Below, piece after piece: positions 12,675 to 23,261 of a stretch of DNA of 64,000 nt. Where the stretch lies: NCBI GenBank assembly GCA_030248135.1, contig JASANC010001365.1, forward strand, positions 51,045 to 115,044, in the 5' to 3' direction. Position numbers and translations under genes: made by a program. Each line of letters opens with the position of its first letter. Within the stretch, counting starts at the first letter, position 1. Under the pieces are notes generated by a model. The model was not told the DNA's origin and did no database searches. It worked only from the letters and a program-made list of their open reading frames with translations. The DNA is from Theristus sp. LFF4_11. Lineage: Eukaryota; Nematoda; Chromadorea; Monhysterida; Xyalidae.

Positions 12675-13470
12675 TACAGTCGAACTCACTAAAATATGGA
12701 ATCAGCTGATTGGTCGACCGAGCGGAGGCTGCTCACACTCCGCACCGTTCTTTTTTCGTGGATTTGGATTTTATTGAAACGTGTTTTTATGAATTTCCAG
12801 CCCCCTTTTTGTGTTAAAAATAAACTCAAGAGACCGCGAAATTTAGAAAATTTTTATTCCACAGCTCAACTCAAAATGTATTTTTTTGTTTAATGACGAC
12901 GACGTCGTCGCTTAATTTTTGCGTGTGGACTGAAAAATAAAAGCCTGAAAGGAGTGCGCTGTGCATGGTTTGCTGCGTGCACCAAGTAAATGAACACAGC
13001 AGCTTACCAAAAACAACTTGAAAACGGTGAAAATGAAAAATGAAAGCAAAGTCGTCGTCGTGTCGTCGTCATCCGCGAAGTCGGAACGCATTTTTTTTAT
13101 TGCGGACGCATGTCGATCGGTCAGCTAGGAATGAAACCCCCTTCAGCTGGCTACACAGCGCACTCATTTCAGGCTTTTGTCTTTCAGTTCACACGTAAAA
13201 ATTAAGCGACGACGTCGTCGGTCGTCGCCGTCAGTAAAAATGCATTTTGAGCTGTTGAATAAAAATTTTTAAAAATGCGAATTGAATTTCGCAGTTCTCC
13301 AACCCTTTGAGTTTATTTTTAGCATGGAAAGGGTGCTGGAAATTCACACTCATTCAAAAGAAACACGATTCAATAGAATTCAGATCCACGAAAAAAAGGG
13401 TGCGGAGTGTGAGCAGCCTCCCCTCGGCCGACCAATCAGCTGATTCCACATTTTATTGTGTTCGACTGTA
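12675..13470. mobile_element. 796 bp TIR element, family 4 (TACAGTCGAAC ends)
   Basis: The ends TACAGTCGAAC and GTTCGACTGTA flank long inverted arms. The arms contain a segment like AATCAGCTGATTGGTCG and, further in, ACGACGTCGTCG, both self-complementary. The TA-flanked ends suggest a Tc1/mariner-type non-autonomous element. Shorter relatives lie at 44852-45012, 46607-46766 and 54380-54510. Confidence 0.8.
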
Positions 13471-14103
13471 GTTCAAACAAGCAAGCCACCGAAAACTACA
13501 CAGATCTTGCAAATAATATACGAACTTCGGTAACTATTACAAATCTTACAACAAAAAAAACCGATAAAACCAGTGGGAGACAACAATAAGAACGACAGAC
13601 GTGAGAACTGCACATACACCCAAATCACATGCAAATTATTTGTACCACAACGGTATTTTTTCAACGATGGTATTTAATTTCTGCATAAACTATCTCGTTG
13701 TGGAACGAAAATATCTATTACACATAAACAAAGAGAGCAGAACACCCAACAGCGAAAAGAACTAACCGGGTACGATAAGTTCCACGAAAGATGGAATTGG
13801 ACATTCAACTTAATCAAATTTCAATCGTGGAAGAAAAACTGCAAATCGTAACATTCAAAAAGCCACTGCCCTGAGCCCACCGAGTATGGTATCAATCGCA
13901 TTTGATCTTGGCACGATCTCACTCAGAATGCAGACGTCACTGGTCGTCGTCACAACATTGCCCCCGCTTACTCAATTCCTGTTCTTGCGCTCAAAGTGCC
14001 CGCGTTTGAGCTAGACTTCTAAGCTCACGTTGCAGCCTGTCTGACGCCAAATTCGTGCCCAACAGTGGTAGAGTAGTGTATAAACTTCTGGCCCGAGTTA
14101 AAA

Positions 14104-14480
14104 AATTTTTTATGTGTGTTGCGTACGGTCGAGGGAAACTTCTGGTCTCAGAGCAATTCTGTCATGCGGAACCATATTACAACCAATGTCAAGTGTCGGT
14201 ACGCAATAAAATGTTTCGCAGTTACCGGCTTTGATAAAGTTATGGCCTGCGCACACACGTTTCCTTGATGCACAGGGTTGCATGAAACGGGCTACTTGTA
14301 TATGACCTACAAATCGGGCCGAGCTAAATTGTTGGCCCCAATGTATTTTCATTGGGTGCAAGCCAGAACAGAAAATCCCTGCAGAGAGCCAATTATTAGT
14401 TGAGGTTTCAGGCACATGCATTTGTATTCGTATGTCTCCAGTGCGTTCGTATGTCTCCAGCATTTGTGTCAAAATTTGTC
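14104..14480 (-). repeat. dispersed repeat, partner at 23262-23650
   Basis: The minus strand contains a ~380 bp sequence that recurs on the plus strand at 23262-23650. Both give similar conceptual peptides (block RFMQPCASRKRVCAGHN), but the second copy is broken, so a degraded mobile element is likelier than a gene. A truncated third fragment follows at 14632-14720. The spacer 13471-14103 shows nothing recognisable. Confidence 0.65.
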
Positions 14481-14796
14481 TGCAGAGTATTAATTACATC
14501 TGTGCGTAACCTCAGAGGAGTCAATTTCTTATTGGTGTGCGTCCAGTCAAGCATGTTAGTATTCGTTTGACTGACGTCTGCCAAAATTTGCTTGCACCAT
14601 AAATTACCTCTGTGCGTAACCTTCGAGCAAATTATGTGACCTGCAAATCGGGCCGAGCTAAATTTTTGGCTCCAATGTATTTTTATTGGATGCGTGCAAG
14701 CTAGAATTTTTAGAATAATCCCGGTAGACGTCTGTAAATTTTCTTCGGCATGTGGCCATGTCAGAACAACAATTAATAAAAAAACAGCAAGTGAGG

Positions 14797-15080
14797 AATA
14801 ATCATTTTTTAGACTAATAAAAAAGTGGATTTAACATTCACAAAAAGTGTCAAAACTTCAAAACAGCAAGTAAAAATGTTCATTTTTGAAACAATAGCAA
14901 AGTGAAGAGCAGCAAGTTATGAAAAACTGTCAGAAAAATGTCAAGTAAAGAATAATCAATTTTTAGACCAATAAGAAGTGAATTTAACATTCACAAAAAA
15001 ACTGCGTGTCAGAAAAAGCAAAACAGCAAGTAAAAAATGTTAATTTTTGAATCAATAGCAAATTTAACAGCATTACTCAG
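14797..15080 (+). repeat. imperfect tandem repeat, ~150 bp unit, two copies
   Basis: Two AT-rich units beginning near 14797 and 14950 share AATAATCA, TTTAACATTCACAAAAA, AACAGCAAGTAAAAA and a following ATAGCAAA, in that order. The CAGCAAGT motif also recurs between units. No function is evident. Confidence 0.6.
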
Positions 15081-15520
15081 TGTGAGAACTGTGTAAAAAA
15101 TGAAAAGAACAGCAAGTAAAGACTGAAGCAAGCGTTAAGTGACAAAAACCCAAAAAAAGAATAAACGCCAAACGAGCACCAACTTGCTAGAATTAGTTCT
15201 TTAACACTGGCCATCACGAATGGATCCAAGCGAAGATCGTCTGGGTTTTTATCCGCCAAAAAGTTGATCATGTTTTCATATGCCGTAGCGTTTCGTGGAG
15301 TCGACAACAATGGCACATATGCCCCCCAGAACGCTTTCTGGGTGTTCCGGATCACGTCAACGAACGGGATGTACACAATGCCGTCTCGTGGCGCATGACG
15401 GTTGTGATTGCGCAACATTTCTTGGAACCATGTTTCTAGATGGTCGAAGTCGTCGGTGTCCGTAAATAGACACCTAAAAAAAGCTTGTGCTTTTCGTACA
15501 TTTTCAAATCTATCGTACAC
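15077..15520 (-). CDS. hypothetical protein fragment
   Basis: This 147-codon minus-strand ORF has a protein-like composition for its first ~115 residues (for example HAPRDGIVYIPFVDVIR and FLADKNPDDLRLDPFV), then a hydrophobic tail that probably reads into non-coding DNA. I recognise no family. A lysine-rich ORF of 61 residues lies just upstream on the same strand (15683-15868). The two might be exons of one gene or remnants of a mobile element. The surroundings are repeats, which favours a relic. Confidence 0.3.
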   Translation of the reverse strand: MYDRFENVRKAQAFFRCLFTDTDDFDHLETWFQEMLRNHNRHAPRDGIVYIPFVDVIRNTQKAFWGAYVPLLSTPRNATAYENMINFLADKNPDDLRLDPFVMASVKELILASWCSFGVYSFFGFLSLNACFSLYLLFFSFFTQFSH

Positions 15521-15682
15521 GCTCGAGGTTTGCGTCTAGAAATTGCATTCACAAACGTTTTGTTGAGTTGGCACATTCAGCGGCGGCATTATTGTAACGT
15601 AACAATATTGCAAAGATTTTTTTATTCGGACGAATGGGATTATTACAAACTGAACATATTTTGACTGCTACGAATGAGTCAT

Positions 15683-15868
15683 TTATGAACTTAAAGCAGT
15701 AATCTCCGAGTGCTTCTTTCTGGGTTTATCCCCTCTTCCCATTTGCATTGCTTGAAACAACGTGGTGTCTTCCTTTGGTTTGCCACATTTTTTAACAATT
15801 GTCGTGACATGCAATTGCGCGCGCTCTCTTTCTTCGGTTGAAATTCTCCGTTTGAAATCAATACTCAT
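15683..15868 (-). CDS. small lysine/arginine-rich hypothetical ORF
   Basis: The ORF is 61 codons, starts MSIDFKRRISTEERERAQL and is rich in charged residues. It has no recognised domain. It is the next open frame upstream of 15077-15520 on the same strand and could be an earlier exon of the same unknown gene. A chance ORF cannot be excluded. Confidence 0.18.
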   Translation of the reverse strand: MSIDFKRRISTEERERAQLHVTTIVKKCGKPKEDTTLFQAMQMGRGDKPRKKHSEITALSS

Positions 15869-16030
15869 GGTTTGTGTGACGCTTTAAACAGGGGTATATT
15901 AAAATTTTGGTCTTGAACTGCAACAATCTCGCTTCGGCGCAATCCCGTACTCTACGCTGCCTTTGTGTCTCTCTTAAGCAGGGATGATAATACATTAAAA
16001 ATGTAAAATTCTGGCGCATCAGTTATTTCT

Positions 16031-16380
16031 AGCTTCGGTGCAATAATCTTGGCGCGCTTAACGTTTGTCGCACATGAATTTTTTTGTTTAAAAATGTGTT
16101 CATCTGTTGTATAATTTTGTTAACCGTGAAACAACCAAGCAACCAAACGCTAGTAATAAGAACGCAGCGCTAGTATTCAAAGTTGTTATTATATCTTCAA
16201 ACCATATTGCAGATTGCAATTTTTGGATTTCTGAGCATTCATCATTTTCTCGCTTCGGTGCAATAATCTTGCCGCGATTAACGTTTGTCGCACATGACAA
16301 TTTTATTTAAAGATGTGAACATCTGCTGTTTAACAGTGAAACGCATGGTTCAACAAGCGCTAGTAATAAGTAGAGATAGC
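16031..16380 (+). repeat. direct duplication, ~220 bp period
   Basis: CTTCGGTGCAATAATCTTG followed by AACGTTTGTCGCACATGA and later CGCTAGTAATAAG occurs twice, near 16033 and 16251. The copies have diverged, so this is an old tandem duplication. The rest of 15870-17140 shows no gene. Confidence 0.65.
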
Positions 16381-17141
16381 ACGAAAAAACGTTTTTTTCA
16401 TGAAAATAATTGCCGTCTGTTATGTTAGCGTCAGATGCTGCCGAATCATATCAAATAGCACAGTATAATGACAACAGGGTTTTATTTGAATTCTTCCGTT
16501 TTAGAACTAAGCGACCAATGAATCACAATTACAAACAAATCACGATTTTTTCTTTTCGCTGCGTCTCATATCAGCCGGCTCTTATCTGGCACATGAGTAG
16601 TTGGTCGACATACTTTTGATAGTTTGTTGATGTTGCTTTTGATAGTCATAATCAACTGTTCTGTGGATCGCCGGAACATTGTAGACTAGCAACACGCGTT
16701 TTTTTGTGTAGTGCCCCTAATTACAGAATTCAATCTTGAGAGATCTGGGCTGTTGAGTGCGTGTGCGGGTGAGCTACACCTAAGGATAGGTTGTAAGCTA
16801 AATTTTTATTAATACGGCGAATCGATCTTGCCGACCGCCTTACAGGCAAACCACCCAAAAAAAAACAATAAAACGAAACTTTTGGTTAACAAACCTTTAT
16901 AAAGAGAGGGTTATATTAGCACAAGTTAACTTAACACAAGTTGCAAACCAAGTCAGTACGCCTCGGCTTGAGGCCGGGCAAAAATAAATGTCGCCGTAAT
17001 CGCTATTATTTTATTTTTTTTATTTTATTCAAAAATTCAAACTGAAAAGAAAAGGCATCAATACACATAAAAATCGGCTTATTTATACTTATAAGCGCCT
17101 TCTCTTTTACACACAATAAAACTTTTTCTCCCTCATGGTTT

Positions 17142-17552
17142 TTATTTGAGGGACCAAAGCCGGAACATAACATTTGAAAACCATTCAGATTCTTGAAAAA
17201 GTTCGGCGTTTTCTTGAATAAACCTGACAAACTGCGGCTGCTTTTCTTGGTCAAACTTTTCAATGTTCCCGCCATCCCGTTCTGGCGTTAGCGTTCTGCG
17301 TTCACCTTTGGCGGCGCCGTTGCTGGTGCTCGGCTCGCAGGTCATTTCGGCAGCCTTCCGCTTATGCGTCGTTTTGGGCGCTGAACACGTCACGTTACTG
17401 TATCTCTTGAGCACTTCTGCGATATTCGTAATCTCGTTGGCACCAGTTTCGTAGAGAATTTGAAAACAACTTGCGTAAAAATTGACCATTTTGAAAAAAA
17501 ATTGAAAAAAACGAAAATCAAAAAATAAAAAAATTGAAAAAGTAAACTTCAA
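17142..17552 (-). CDS. hypothetical ORF, unknown family
   Basis: This minus-strand ORF of up to 136 codons has a probable start at an internal Met (MVNFYASCFQILYETGANEI). It has a mixed, protein-like composition: a basic/serine-threonine middle (THKRKAAEMTCEPSTSNGAA) and an aromatic C-terminus. No domain is recognised. It lies in repeat-rich DNA next to another unplaced ORF (17580-17888). It may be one exon of an unknown gene or transposon cargo. Confidence 0.3.
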   Translation of the reverse strand: MKFTFSIFLFFDFRFFQFFFKMVNFYASCFQILYETGANEITNIAEVLKRYSNVTCSAPKTTHKRKAAEMTCEPSTSNGAAKGERRTLTPERDGGNIEKFDQEKQPQFVRFIQENAELFQESEWFSNVMFRLWSLK

Positions 17553-17899
17553 CGAAGTTATTTAACATTTCTTTCGAACTTAATTGTTCGAGCGACTGAA
17601 CCCCTCAATTCCAACGACTGATAAGACGACTGACACGACCTTGAACACTAGTATGAGATTCGACATCTCATAATTTAGTGCCATATTATTTATGACAGTC
17701 TGAGGACTTTTCTTGCTGGTTGCTGTTAATGGAAGCGTTCGCTCCTGCGCTGCCATTCTCCACAATTGTGTGTTGAAGTCTATTGATCCTTGCGGCGTTG
17801 GTTTCGCCGTGTTGCCGCTGTTGTTTTGTCTGTGAGATACATACAACTTTTTTTTAGTGCATGGGTTGTGTTTTAATTGAAAACTCAAGTTTCACACCA

Positions 17900-18103
17900 T
17901 TCATTGTTAGTCCCGTCACCGTCACGTTCAGCTTGGAATGTAAGTGAGTAGTTATGTTGGACTCTTAATTAAGGTATGTAAAAAATAAATAACTATTTCA
18001 AATTCATTGTTAGTCCCGTCACCGTCACGTTCAGCTTGGAATGTAAGTGAGTAGTTATGTTGGACTCTTAATTAAGGTATGTAAAAAATAAATAACTATT
18101 TCA
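17900..18103 (+). repeat. perfect 102 bp tandem duplication
   Basis: A 102-base unit beginning ATTCATTGTTAGTCCCGTCA is repeated immediately, apparently without a mismatch, at 17900-18001 and 18002-18103. Identity points to a very recent event or an assembly artefact. Confidence 0.9.
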
Positions 18104-19215
18104 AAAAAAAATATTTATTTTGCACTCTCCTGTCAAAAAATATTGAAAAAAAACATTATTTATTTATTTTTGCCTAGTGACCAGACCAGCCGTTCACTCA
18201 TGCTGACTGAAAAATAACTGTCTGTTGCGAAAATATTCATTTATTTTTGGTCGCTTACGCGCTGACTGAAAAATAACTACTCCACACAAACATTTATTTA
18301 TTTTTTCCTCTCTGCTGCCAAAAATAAACCAGCCGCGCTCTCTCTCGCTCGATCATGCTGGCTGAGAATAACAACGTTGAAGTTATTTATTTTTGCGCTC
18401 TTTGTTGATAAGAAAGTTCCCGGCAGTTCTGGAATGTTCTATGAAACCGAGTTTTTTGAAAATAACGTACGGATTTCAATGATCGAAGTAATCACCATCA
18501 CACTCGACCACCTTTCGCCATTTTTCTGGCAGACTTTGAATGCCGTCACGATAAAACTGCGTTGGCTTCGAAGCAAAAATGTGAGCCAGTGTTCAAGGGC
18601 ATCATCATTGGCGAATGCCTGATTCTGCAAGGCGTTGCTCAGGGAGGCAAACAAATGGTAATCGGTTGGGGCAATGTTTGGACTGTACGGTGGGTGCGGC
18701 AGAACTTCCCAGCCCAAGTCCAACAACTTTTGGCGGATTATCCTCGCAGAGTGCGGCCGAGCGTTGTGCAGAAATCGGATCGGGCCATGTCCTGGGCGCA
18801 TTTGCTCGAGTTTTTCGGTCACTTTTTGCAGTTAAGCACAGTAGACCTCGGCCGTGACTGTGGCGCTAGGCGGGAGCAGCTCGTGGTACACAACGCCCTT
18901 GGTTTCCACCAAATGCACAGCATCACCTTTCGTGGGTGGAGTCCCGGCTTTGGGTGGCGCTGGGGGTAAAAGTGCATAGTGTCCAACAGGCGTAGTGGCC
19001 ATGAAAAATGCCTGGTTATAGTGTCCAAAACATATCCCAAAGTGGCCACCACATATAGCAGAGGGGCCAATGCCTATGGTCAAGTGTCCAAAAGCTATAA
19101 CATAGTGGCCAATACAGGGTTTCAAATAATGCTATTACAGAGTGATCCAGAAGTTATGATTTTTGAACTGAGTTGATATTTCTGGCACATTCAAGTGACA
19201 AACTGTTGCTTGAAT

Positions 19216-19429
19216 TTGTTGCAAATGCAACTACAACAGGACGGGCACATACACCGAAACGGCCGCCAGACCCTCGCTCGCGGGTCCCGTTAATCCCGTG
19301 CATGAGTTCTGGGCTGCCTTGAAGAAGCAGCTCGAAAACAACAGCTGGCGCCCGAAATTCACGGTGACGTACCCGAAGAAGACTGAGAACACAAAGAAGC
19401 GTCGCGCCGAAGAAACGCCACAGGCATAG
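19216..19429 (+). CDS. truncated ORF upstream of a histone-type 3' end
   Basis: An open frame runs into a basic C-terminus (FTVTYPKKTENTKKRRAEE) and a TAG at 19427, 33 bases before a histone stem-loop. No start or known histone fold is visible, so it looks like the 3' part of a gene captured by the element. PKKTE resembles the tail of some H2A proteins, but the match is too short to rely on. Confidence 0.3.
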
Positions 19430-19462
19430 AGCTAGTCTCTATGCTACTTACCCTAACCCAAC

Positions 19463-19478
19463 GGCCCTCTTCAGCGCC
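19463..19478 (+). terminator. histone-type 3' stem-loop, one mismatch
   Basis: GGCCCTCTTCAGCGCC matches the metazoan replication-dependent histone mRNA 3' stem-loop except for one stem mismatch. Upstream context ACTTACCCTAACCCAA is shared with the second stem-loop at 20098. Confidence 0.75.
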
Positions 19479-19604
19479 AAGAATCTTGCCATAATATGCT
19501 TATAAATAATTATAAAACAAGCATAGATAACAAACAATAAAACAACAAGCATTCGACACGCACAAAAATTGCATTGCAAACGGTGAGCGATATGCGTGTG
19601 TGCT

Positions 19605-19640
19605 GTATAAAAGCAAGCAAGCACACAGCAGCAGAATCAA
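19605..19640 (+). promoter_or_regulatory. TATA-type core promoter
   Basis: GTATAAAAGC at about 19606 is preceded by ATTGCAAA, an octamer-like motif of the kind common in histone promoters. It lies between the two stem-loop-terminated units and would drive the second one. Confidence 0.4.
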
Positions 19641-19917
19641 GCACTCAAAAAACGCGTTCCGAAAAGACACTCCTATTGTGGTCTGTTTTTGTGCAAACCC
19701 CGGCCGATCTGGTAAGTTAAGCCGTTCAGCGCACGGTCAGTTTTTGGCTCGCACCTTGCTGCACTTTTTTATCAACCAGCTCTCAAGTTATCAATTTTGC
19801 ATGCACACGCATAATGCTGAATGCACGCGTTGCATATCTCACATTCGACCTGGCAACATCGCCGCAAACGCGGGCATAAATATGTGTGCGCGCATGTGTG
19901 TGAAAACAAAGTTGTCA

Positions 19918-20063
19918 TGACGCTAAACGCTCCGACTCGCCCGGTGACAACGAATAAGATCAGAAAAGTGCCGAAGAAAAAGTCACCAGCGCCTCTTTTC
20001 AAGAAGGCACTGAAAGCATATCGTTTGAAAATTGCACAGCGAGCGGGCGCAACAAAGTTCTAA
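19918..20063 (+). CDS. small basic protein with histone-type 3' end
   Basis: The ORF is 48 codons from an ATG at 19918 (frame open from 19821) and is rich in Lys, Arg, Ala and Pro (core VPKKKSPAPLFKKALKAYRL). It ends at a TAA 33 bases before a perfect histone stem-loop. It could be a histone H1- or protamine-like relic. No core histone fold is recognised. Confidence 0.35.
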
Positions 20064-20097
20064 AGGCTGTCACAACAGCCACTTACCCTACCCCAAC

Positions 20098-20113
20098 GGC
20101 CCTCTTCAGGGCC
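20098..20113 (+). terminator. histone mRNA 3' stem-loop, perfect
   Basis: GGCCCTCTTCAGGGCC is a perfect 6 bp stem with a 4-base loop matching the replication-dependent histone consensus. It is flanked by CCCAA upstream and ACCAAGA downstream, as expected for SLBP binding and 3' cleavage. Confidence 0.85.
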
Positions 20114-20169
20114 ACCAAGATTAACCATAATATGCATCAACTAACAGGGACGAAACTAGGCAGCGGTAG

Positions 20170-20375
20170 GGAACATCAAGGAAAAAAACTGGTGACATAT
20201 CAGGGAGGGTAGGGACCAATGGGCGAAAACAGAGAGCAGGACATATCAGGGAGCAATGGGCGAAAACAGGGAGCAGGACATATCAGGGAGCACAAGCACC
20301 TACACAGGGAGCAACCAGGGAGCACAAGCACCAACGCAGGGAGCAGCGAAATCTGCTCCCTAATTACCCCCCCCC
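20170..20375 (+). repeat. short tandem array around CAGGGAGCA
   Basis: GGGAGCAGGACATATCA and AATGGGCGAAAACAG alternate, followed by repeated CAGGGAGCACAAGCACC-type units, then a run of ten C residues. It is internal to the element inserted in the mariner. Confidence 0.7.
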
Positions 20376-21830
20376 CCCTCTACTACTATGGAGGTTTCCA
20401 CATTTACAGCTCCCTTCTTTACACTGTTCGAACCTGTAACGGGTACGTGGTTTGACCACGTTTAGTCACAGTTGTGCATTTGCTTTTGCATTTGTTGTTG
20501 ATCACAAAGCTACTCAATAAACATGAACTGATTTGTAACACATACAAGCAACAGTTTGTCACTTGAATGTGCTAGAAATATCAACAAGCTTAAAAATCAT
20601 AACTTCTGGATCACCCTGTAACAGCATTATTTGAAACCCTGTATTGGCCACTATGCATGTATATTGGCCACTATGTTATAGCTTTTGGACACTTGTACAT
20701 AGGCATTGGTCACTCTGCTATATGTCGTGGCCACTTTGGGATATGTTTTGGACACTATAACTAGCAAAAAGGCAAATTTTCGCATGGCCACTATGCACGT
20801 TGGCCACTATGCACCTAATTCGGCGCTAGGGCTGGCTGTCTGCAGCGACCCACGAACGTCGGCGTTTTTCGTTAACGTAGAGCATCCACTTTTCATCTCT
20901 GGTAATGATGGAGTCCAGCCAGCCAGTGGTGCGCCGGTAACAGAGCAGCGAAGTTGCAGCCTCTGCCCGGTGCTGACGGTCGAAATCAGTGAGTTTGTGG
21001 GGCACCCACTTATCGAGCTTGCACACTTTGCCGATTGATCGCAGATGGGTAACGATGGTGCATGGGATACCCCAATGTGTTCTGCAATTTCACACGTGGT
21101 CAGATGTGGGTCAGCTTCCACCAGAGAGCGGAGCTTGTCTTCATCAAACGCGGAGAGCCGACCCGATCGGGGGCGATCTTCGAGTGATTCGTCGCCATCA
21201 CGGAATCGCTGGAACCAAGAGTTGGCGGCTGTAATGAACACGGTTCCCGCGCCAAATGCAGCGTTGATACGGCGACTTGATTCGGAACCACTAATGCCGC
21301 TTTTGAAGTCATACAACAAACAACCCCGAATATGGGGTTTGGGTGGAGCACTGCTTGAAGCTATGAAGACGAGTGGAGATGAAAATGCACATAAAAGTTG
21401 CACGCATGCACCCCCTATATATACCCAACGTGCGAGGTTTCCAGAACATTCCAACACACAATGCTCCAGATCATTCCAGGAACTGCGGGAACTTTCTTAC
21501 CAACTAAAAAAAACTATTGAAAAGTGCAGTGATCTTTCTCTCTCTCTGCTACCAGCTGAAAAATTATTTATTGATTTTTTACATTGCCTCTCTCTTTTTT
21601 GCTCATGCTGTTTAAGAATAAAATGTGCACAGTGACCGGACTGCACTCTGCTGCCAAATAACTATTGACAATGTGCAAGTGACATGTCTCTCTCTCTGTT
21701 ACCTGCTGAAAATATATTTGATTTGTGTACACTCGCTCGTGCTTGTCAAAAGGCAAACTGACCAGCCTCTCTCTCTCGAGAAAATTTTATTTAATAAACT
21801 TTTTTAAACAACAGTGTACCTGTAAAAATA

Positions 21831-21977
21831 CAGGGTGATCCAAAAAAACTACACGATAAGAATCTGCTCTGGCTCGGCAACGGGTGGATCGTTTGGACTG
21901 AAATTTTAACTAAGCATCACAAAAAGCTTTTTATTTTGTGCGTTAAAATTTCAGACAAATTGGTCAACCCTGTAATG
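21831..21977. mobile_element. short MITE with CAGGGT...ACCCTG ends
   Basis: CAGGGTGATCCAAAAAA at 21831 and ACCCTGTA at 21971 are inverted ends of a ~147 bp element. The CAGGGTGATCC terminus recurs at 43599 and 43943. The rest of 21506-23260 is AT-rich and shows no gene I can support. Confidence 0.5.
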
Positions 21978-23261
21978 AATGCGAAATGAAATAGTGAAAA
22001 CGTAAAAAAATGACTTTTTGCGCCAAATACAGCATGGTGCGCCTAACACACGTCCACCACTCAGCGCTCAAGGAGATGTTTCAGTTTTCTGCTATGAATT
22101 TTTGTTTTCAAAAAGAACAATGCAGGAATCGTTTAAGAGAAATTTAAAAAAATTTAAATTTAGAAAACGAAAAAAAATTATAAACCCCCTAACCCTACGT
22201 GCAATCTTTGTGTAACAAAGCAGTTTTTGTTAAATTTATATTCACACACGGTTCTCGTTAAATTTAAATTCACAATCAATTAATCGTTAATTTTTTTTAT
22301 ATTTTAATTAGAGTAATCGCGTGCGGCATTGGCTTATCAGTGGCGGCGTGCGGCAAAAGAAAAAGTGCAAATTTTTGAATGTTTTAATGTAAAGATTTTG
22401 CAAAGTCTTGCAATGTTCTTCTTGTTCGAGGAATTTGTTGTCTGCTAAAAACCTTATTAGCATTTTGTTTTTTCTTTGCAATAGCTTTTGTAGAGATTTC
22501 TCGCCGTTGTGCTTGTTGCCAATCTCGTTCTTGTCAATGTTTTGCGTCTCGCGATTTTGTGTACTGTTGTGTTCATGCACGTGTTTTTGACAGTGTTCGG
22601 AATCAAATAATAAGTTAAATTAAAAGTGTTGGCCTTCGCTTGAAAAGAATTACAAATAAATTTAATTTTTTTTTCATACCAAATCTCCCGCATCAGGTCG
22701 CCTTGTCACATTCAACGCGATTCACTCCGCAGTCTCGTTGTAACGACAGTGGAGGTGAGGATCGCGGTGCAACACCTGTTTTCGTTTATTTTGATGCGGC
22801 GTCCGTGCGGGTGGCGTTTTATCACCATCATTTTGTCTTCCTATTAATAGCTGATAACTCCTGATTGGTTAGTTGTTTTTTTATGGGCGGCACTTCAAGA
22901 GTTTTCCCGACTCTGACCGCTCTTTCCATTCAGTTCAATTTTGTAATGCTACTGCTGAAGTTACCAATTCTTACGTCACTGTTTCTGTGTGAACATGGAA
23001 TGTAAAAGCTATGTGCCAGTGGTTGAACCAATAACACCACCTGTTGACCACCTTGACCACCTAATAACACCACCAGGGTGAGTCAAAAGACTCAGAAAAA
23101 GAAAACGTTCCATCGAAAGCTCTACATAAACGCATGCAGGGGTTTCCAAACTTTTGGCGGCCACTGTAATTTATGCTAGAAGCAAATTTTTTACCGACGT
23201 CAAACGAATACAAAGGTGCTTGAGTGGACGCACGTCAATAAGAAATTTACTCGTCTGAGGT

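Larger units (their letters stand above)
18970..20816. mobile_element. 1.85 kb TIR element inserted in the mariner
   Basis: The ends are inverted (AGTGCATAGTGTCC at left, GGCCACTATGCACC at right), with inverted similarity over about 230 bp on each side that includes GTGATCCAGAAGTTATGATTTT. Flanking TAA on both sides could be a 3 bp target duplication, as in Harbinger-type elements. The inside carries two ORFs with histone-type 3' ends and a G/A-rich tandem array, and no recognisable transposase. Confidence 0.75.
18439..21457 (-). pseudogene. mariner transposase pseudogene
   Basis: The N-terminal half (about 21380-20826) has the helix-turn-helix type region (NSWFQRFRDGDESLEDRPR) and the WVPHKLTDFDRQHR motif, then TRDEKWMLYVNEKRRRSW with the first catalytic Asp. 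The C-terminal half (about 18960-18439) has CIWW, ELLPPSATVTAEVYCA and GWEVLPHPPYSPNIAPTDYH with the last catalytic Asp. Around the second Asp the sequence reads FLHNARPHSA, where the family normally has HDNARPH, so that Asp is lost. Several frameshifts, a stop and the large insertion make it inactive. Confidence 0.85.
18405..21505 (-). mobile_element. mariner transposon, disrupted
   Basis: The ends share an inverted repeat (AGAAAGTTCCCGGCAGTTC near 18410 and its mirror near 21480-21500). Between them lie both halves of a mariner-type transposase on the minus strand. A second element (18970-20816) has split it. The flanks are AT-rich, with repeated CTGAAAAATAAC-type and CTCTCTCT motifs. Confidence 0.8.

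Noticed and set aside
14110..14472. 120-codon minus-strand ORF
   Set aside because: Its only relative in the window (23262-23650) is frameshifted; both are decayed dispersed repeats.
22640..22864. 74-codon plus-strand ORF
   Set aside because: Begins in AT-rich DNA, no splice-compatible neighbours, no family resemblance.
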